Below are positions 15,508 to 18,023 of a DNA stretch of 18,023 nucleotides, in pieces (the first letter of the stretch is position 1; every line of letters begins with the position of its first letter). The notes beneath the pieces are model-generated. The model ran no database searches. It saw only the letters and a program-made list of their open reading frames with translations, and had not been told where the DNA came from. The translations under genes and the position numbers were made by a program. This stretch comes from CAZUZS01 sp964624795 (GTDB lineage Bacteria; Calditrichota; Calditrichia; RBG-13-44-9): the NCBI GenBank assembly GCA_964624795.1, contig CAZUZS010000081.1, forward strand, positions 1 through 18,023, written 5' to 3'.

Positions 15508-16386
15508 ATGATAGATCTTCAATTACACAGCACGGCTTCCGACGGCAGCTTTTCGCCGGCCGACCTGGTCTTCCAGGCAAAGGAGATCGGCCTCACAGCT
15601 ATCGCCTTGACCGATCATGATACGGTAAGCGGAGTTCCCGAATTTATGGATGCCGGCCGGCGAGCCGGAATTCATGTCGTCCCGGGAGTGGAGATAAGTG
15701 TGGATACACCATTGCCGAATCACGGACACATGCACATCCTGGGATTATTTATCGATCCGCAGTCCGCCGGACTGATCGACAAGCTGGAATACCTTCAAAC
15801 TGAGCGAAACCGCCGGGCGGATAAGATCTTGGAGAAACTTCATGGGTTGGGTCTTTCAGTAACCCGGGAGGAGCTTTTGGCGGAAGCGGGTGAAGGATCG
15901 ATTGGCCGCCCGCATATTGCCCGCATCATGGTTCGGAGGAACTTTGTTGGGACAATAGCCGACGCATTCGAAAAATATTTGAAAAAAGGTGGTCCCGCTT
16001 ATGTGGATAAGGTGAAATTAGGTGAAGAGGATGCAATCGCTCTCATAAAAGATGCGGGCGGACTGGCTATTCTGGCGCATCCCCATCTGATGAATTTTGA
16101 TACCTTCGAGGGAACTCGCGAGAAAATCCTGGCACTCAGAGAGATGGGTCTGGACGGCTTTGAAGTGCATTATTCCGGGATGCCGCAGGAGTATTCCGAA
16201 AAATTGCTGGCATTGGCAAGCGAATACGATCTGGCGGTTTCCGGCGGCTCGGATTTCCACGGTGAAAATAAAGAAGGCATCCACATGGGAACAGGCACCG
16301 GCAATTTGGACATCCCCGACTCCGTCTATTTCCAGCTTTTGAATCGGTGGCAAAATACTCGAAATACAGGAGGAAGGAAGAAGTAA
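15508..16386 (+). CDS. PHP-domain phosphoesterase (RNase AM/TrpH family; possible pAp phosphatase)
   Basis: This 292-residue PHP protein belongs to the YciV/TrpH group. Members include E. coli RNase AM and a Chromobacterium enzyme that removes the 3' phosphate of 3',5'-bisphosphonucleosides such as pAp. Probable metal ligands are H7 and D12 (LHSTASDG), H37 (TDHD), E62 (GVEIS), H76 (HMHILG), H191 (AHPH), and D249 with H251 (SDFH). The first His of the usual H-x-H is Gln5 here. Between cysC and sat, hydrolysis of pAp, the by-product of PAPS use, is an attractive inferred role. A general RNA or oligonucleotide role is the alternative. GAGG precedes the ATG closely. The stop codon TAA is part of the first unit of a heptamer array. 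Confidence 0.85.
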   Translation: MIDLQLHSTASDGSFSPADLVFQAKEIGLTAIALTDHDTVSGVPEFMDAGRRAGIHVVPGVEISVDTPLPNHGHMHILGLFIDPQSAGLIDKLEYLQTERNRRADKILEKLHGLGLSVTREELLAEAGEGSIGRPHIARIMVRRNFVGTIADAFEKYLKKGGPAYVDKVKLGEEDAIALIKDAGGLAILAHPHLMNFDTFEGTREKILALREMGLDGFEVHYSGMPQEYSEKLLALASEYDLAVSGGSDFHGENKEGIHMGTGTGNLDIPDSVYFQLLNRWQNTRNTGGRKK

Positions 16387-16421
16387 GAAATAAGAAGTCG
16401 GAAGTCGGAAGTAAGAAGTTG
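16380..16421 (+). repeat. Heptamer array of GAAGTAA type at the PHP gene end
   Basis: Six consecutive 7-base units: GAAGTAA, GAAATAA, GAAGTCG, GAAGTCG, GAAGTAA, GAAGTTG. The TAA of the first unit (16384-16386) is the stop codon of the PHP gene. The same unit type forms a longer array after sat. Confidence 0.9.
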
Positions 16422-16452
16422 GACTCTGGTACTGAAATAGGTTGGCAAATTA

Positions 16453-16634
16453 CTATTGACCAATGACTATTGACCAATGACCAATGACCAATGACCNNNN
16501 NNNNNNNNNNNNNNNNNNNNNNNNNNNNNNNNNNNNNNNNNNNNNNNNNNNNNNNNNNNNNNNNNNNNNNNNNNNNNNNNNNNNNNNNNNNNNNNNTGAC
16601 CAATGACCAATGACCAATGACCCATGACAAATGG
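16453..16634 (+). repeat. Heptamer array of CCAATGA type, interrupted by an assembly gap
   Basis: Units CCAATGA and CTATTGA alternate and then repeat up to 16496. Exactly 100 N follow (16497-16596), then three more CCAATGA units, a CCCATGA and a degenerate CAAATGG. The array continues in kind on both sides of the gap, so the gap is very likely an unresolved collapse of the same repeat. The true copy number is unknown. Confidence 0.92.
16497..16596. other. Assembly gap of 100 N
   Basis: A run of exactly 100 N, a common placeholder for a gap of unknown size. It lies inside a tandem repeat that short reads would not resolve. Confidence 0.98.
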
Positions 16635-16662
16635 CAAACGATATACTGATCATCGCATCGAA

Positions 16663-16683
16663 CCATATTCCATATTCCACATT
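16663..16683 (+). repeat. Third heptamer family, CCATATT type
   Basis: Two exact CCATATT units and one CCACATT follow each other, so a third unrelated 7-base period occurs about 30 bases after the CCAATGA array. Confidence 0.75.
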
Positions 16684-16745
16684 TGAAAGTTCACTTTTGA
16701 CATTTACATCATCTTTTACCACAAAAAACCCGGGAAGGAATAAAA

Positions 16746-17912
16746 ATGATTAAACCGCACGGCGGCGTACTGATCAACCGGTATGCTAAAGACAATGAGA
16801 AAGCCAATCTGGAACAAAAGGCCGGCAGCCTGCTAAAGGTTGTGCTGGATGATAAAAATATTTCCGATTTGGAGATGATTGCCAGCGGCGCTATGAGCCC
16901 GCTTACTGGTTTTATGACCGGCGACGATTATAAAAGCGTTGTAGAAGAAATGCACCTGCCCAACGGGATTGCCTGGAGCATCCCCATCACGCTGGCTGTC
17001 AATAAGGAAACCGCTGCTTCCATAGAAAAAAGCCCGGAAGTCGCATTGACGGATGAAAACGGCTACCCGCTGGCAACAATGCAGGTGAAGGATGTTTTCA
17101 CGTATAATAAGGAAAAGGAAGCCGAAAAGGTCTTTCGCACGACAGACAAAGAACATCCCGGGGTGGCCTATGTTTACGGGCAGGGCGAATACCTGGTTGG
17201 CGGCAGCATAACGATGATCAACCGCCCCAGGCATACCGATTTTCTTGATTTTCGCCTGGACCCTGCTGATACGAGAAAAGCTTTTGCGGAAAAGGGCTGG
17301 GATACCATAGTGGCATTCCAAACCCGAAATCCCATTCACCGCGCCCATGAGTATTTGCAGAAATGCGCACTTGAAATCGTGGATGGCTTGCTGATTCACC
17401 CGCTGGTAGGCCGAACCAAATCCGATGATATTTCCGCTGAAGTGCGCATGCAAAGTTATCTGACGCTCCTTGAAAAATACTATCCCAACGACCGCGTTAT
17501 GCTCTCCGTTTTCCCTGCTGCTATGCGCTATGCAGGACCGCGCGAGGCCATTTTCCACGCCATTGTCCGAAAGAACTACGGCTGCACCCATATTATTATC
17601 GGGCGCGACCACGCCGGTGTGGGAAAATATTACGGGACATATGATGCGCAGCATATTTTCAGGGAATTCAACCGTGATGAGCTTGATATTACACCGCTAT
17701 ATTTCGAGCACGCCTTTTTCTGCAAAGAGTGCGGAAATATGGCCAGCGCCAAAACCTGTCCGCACGATGCAAATGCTCACGTCTTTTTGAGCGGCACAAA
17801 AGTTCGCGAGATGTTGACCCATGGCGAACTGCCTCCCAAGGAATTCACCCGTCCCGAAGTTGCCCACGTGCTGATGGAAGGGATGAAGGAAGAGGCAGAT
17901 AGCCAGAAGTAA
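16746..17912 (+). CDS. sat: Sat, ATP sulfurylase (sulfate adenylyltransferase)
   Basis: Sat converts ATP and sulfate to APS and pyrophosphate in the cytoplasm, or runs in reverse in sulfur oxidisers. The 388-residue protein has the PUA-like N-terminal domain (SGAMSPLTGF at 47-56). Its catalytic domain has QTRNPIHRAH (192-201, with the HxxH pair H198/H201) and GRDHAGVGKYYG (286-297). A probable zinc site is C326, C329, C338 and H340. The single-domain form with a zinc site is typical of many bacteria and archaea, including dissimilatory sulfur metabolisers; it is not the CysDN type. AAGGA lies 6 bases before the ATG. It supplies substrate for CysC encoded upstream. Its TAA stop is part of the first heptamer of the array that follows. 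Confidence 0.95.
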   Translation: MIKPHGGVLINRYAKDNEKANLEQKAGSLLKVVLDDKNISDLEMIASGAMSPLTGFMTGDDYKSVVEEMHLPNGIAWSIPITLAVNKETAASIEKSPEVALTDENGYPLATMQVKDVFTYNKEKEAEKVFRTTDKEHPGVAYVYGQGEYLVGGSITMINRPRHTDFLDFRLDPADTRKAFAEKGWDTIVAFQTRNPIHRAHEYLQKCALEIVDGLLIHPLVGRTKSDDISAEVRMQSYLTLLEKYYPNDRVMLSVFPAAMRYAGPREAIFHAIVRKNYGCTHIIIGRDHAGVGKYYGTYDAQHIFREFNRDELDITPLYFEHAFFCKECGNMASAKTCPHDANAHVFLSGTKVREMLTHGELPPKEFTRPEVAHVLMEGMKEEADSQK

Positions 17913-17989
17913 GAAGTAAGAAGTAAGAAGTAAGAAGTAGGAAGTAAGAAGTAGGAAGTAGGAAGTAAGAAGTAGGAAGTAAGAAGTGG
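17906..17989 (+). repeat. Heptamer array of GAAGTAR type at the sat gene end
   Basis: Twelve uninterrupted 7-base units, mostly GAAGTAA or GAAGTAG and ending in GAAGTGG. The TAA of the first unit (17910-17912) is the sat stop codon, in the same phase as at the PHP gene. Confidence 0.95.
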
Positions 17990-18002
17990 AAAGGGGAAAA
18001 TT

Positions 18003-18023
18003 GTGAGGCGTACGGTGGTGCAA
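18003..18023 (+). CDS. Possible start of the next gene (partial)
   Basis: A GTG at 18003 opens a frame (about MRRTVVQ) running off the right edge, with AGGGGA at 17992-17997 five bases upstream. Seven codons are too few to identify anything, and the start could be elsewhere. Only the ribosome binding site supports it. Confidence 0.22.

Larger units (their letters stand above)
16387..16745. other. Repeat-filled spacer between the PHP gene and sat, with assembly gap
   Basis: About 360 bases made largely of three different heptamer families, plus 100 N. Only the last 60 or so bases look like ordinary upstream sequence, ending in GGAAGGAA before sat. An AAAGT/ACTTT inverted pair lies near 16686-16697. 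Long minus-strand frames across it encode repeats of VIGHWSL and are artefacts of a stop-free repeat. Confidence 0.8.

Noticed and set aside
16453..16722. Minus-strand ORFs encoding VIGHWSL repeats
   Set aside because: They are translations of the stop-free strand of the heptamer array and cross the N gap.
16833..17654. 273-codon ORF antisense to sat
   Set aside because: It is a mirror frame of a strongly conserved gene, with no family resemblance of its own.
16380..17989. CRISPR array
   Set aside because: The repeats are 7 bases long and directly tandem with no spacers, and no cas genes are present.
17697..18023. Minus-strand ORF encoding LLLTSYF repeats opposite the end of sat
   Set aside because: It arises from the GAAGTAA array and overlaps the well-supported sat gene.

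Overview
The window looks like a bacterial chromosome fragment, probably from a draft or metagenomic assembly: a run of exactly 100 N lies at 16497-16596. Coding density is moderate, GC is medium, and several AT-rich spacers exceed 400 bases. A signal-peptide protein with an OmpA-like C-terminus suggests a diderm (Gram-negative) cell. The mix of an UpxY-like NusG paralogue, a DUF4438-like protein, short tandem heptamers and long spacers would suit an uncultured lineage such as the FCB group, but that placement is a guess. All convincing genes lie on the plus strand, except the 5' tip of a divergent gene at the left edge.

Layout. (1) 1-1936: start of a divergent gene, a spacer with an odd GC-rich island, then a secreted coiled-coil/OmpA-like protein whose peptidoglycan-binding Asp is missing. 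(2) 2075-6949: hydrogenase maturation genes hypC-hypF-hypD-hypE, which build and deliver the Fe(CN)2CO group of [NiFe]-hydrogenases. hypA, hypB and the hydrogenase itself are not in view. Two tiny ORFs sit in the junctions. (3) 7301-9641: a single-domain receiver with an atypical active site behind a good sigma-54 promoter match. A 1-kb non-coding stretch follows, with a strong sigma-70-like promoter and a GC-rich, foldable segment, and then a DUF4438-like gene. (4) 10054-11742: a protein combining TPR-like helices, an excisionase/MerR-like DNA-binding domain and four AT-hooks. I recognise no named family for it. (5) 12293-14237: a WbpP-type UDP-sugar 4-epimerase with a clear terminator, then a specialised NusG paralogue. 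(6) 14757-17912: cysC, a PHP-family phosphoesterase and sat, which together suggest PAPS synthesis and possibly pAp recycling.

The strongest unexplained signals are four. First, GAAGTAA heptamer arrays begin exactly at, and supply, the stop codons of both the PHP gene and sat, and two further heptamer families lie between them. Second, the TPR/excisionase-like/AT-hook architecture. Third, the candidate structured RNA or leader at 8126-8370. Fourth, the sigma-54-preceded receiver with substituted pocket residues. The epimerase, NusG paralogue and PAPS genes together hint at regulated production of a sulfated surface glycan, which is inference only.
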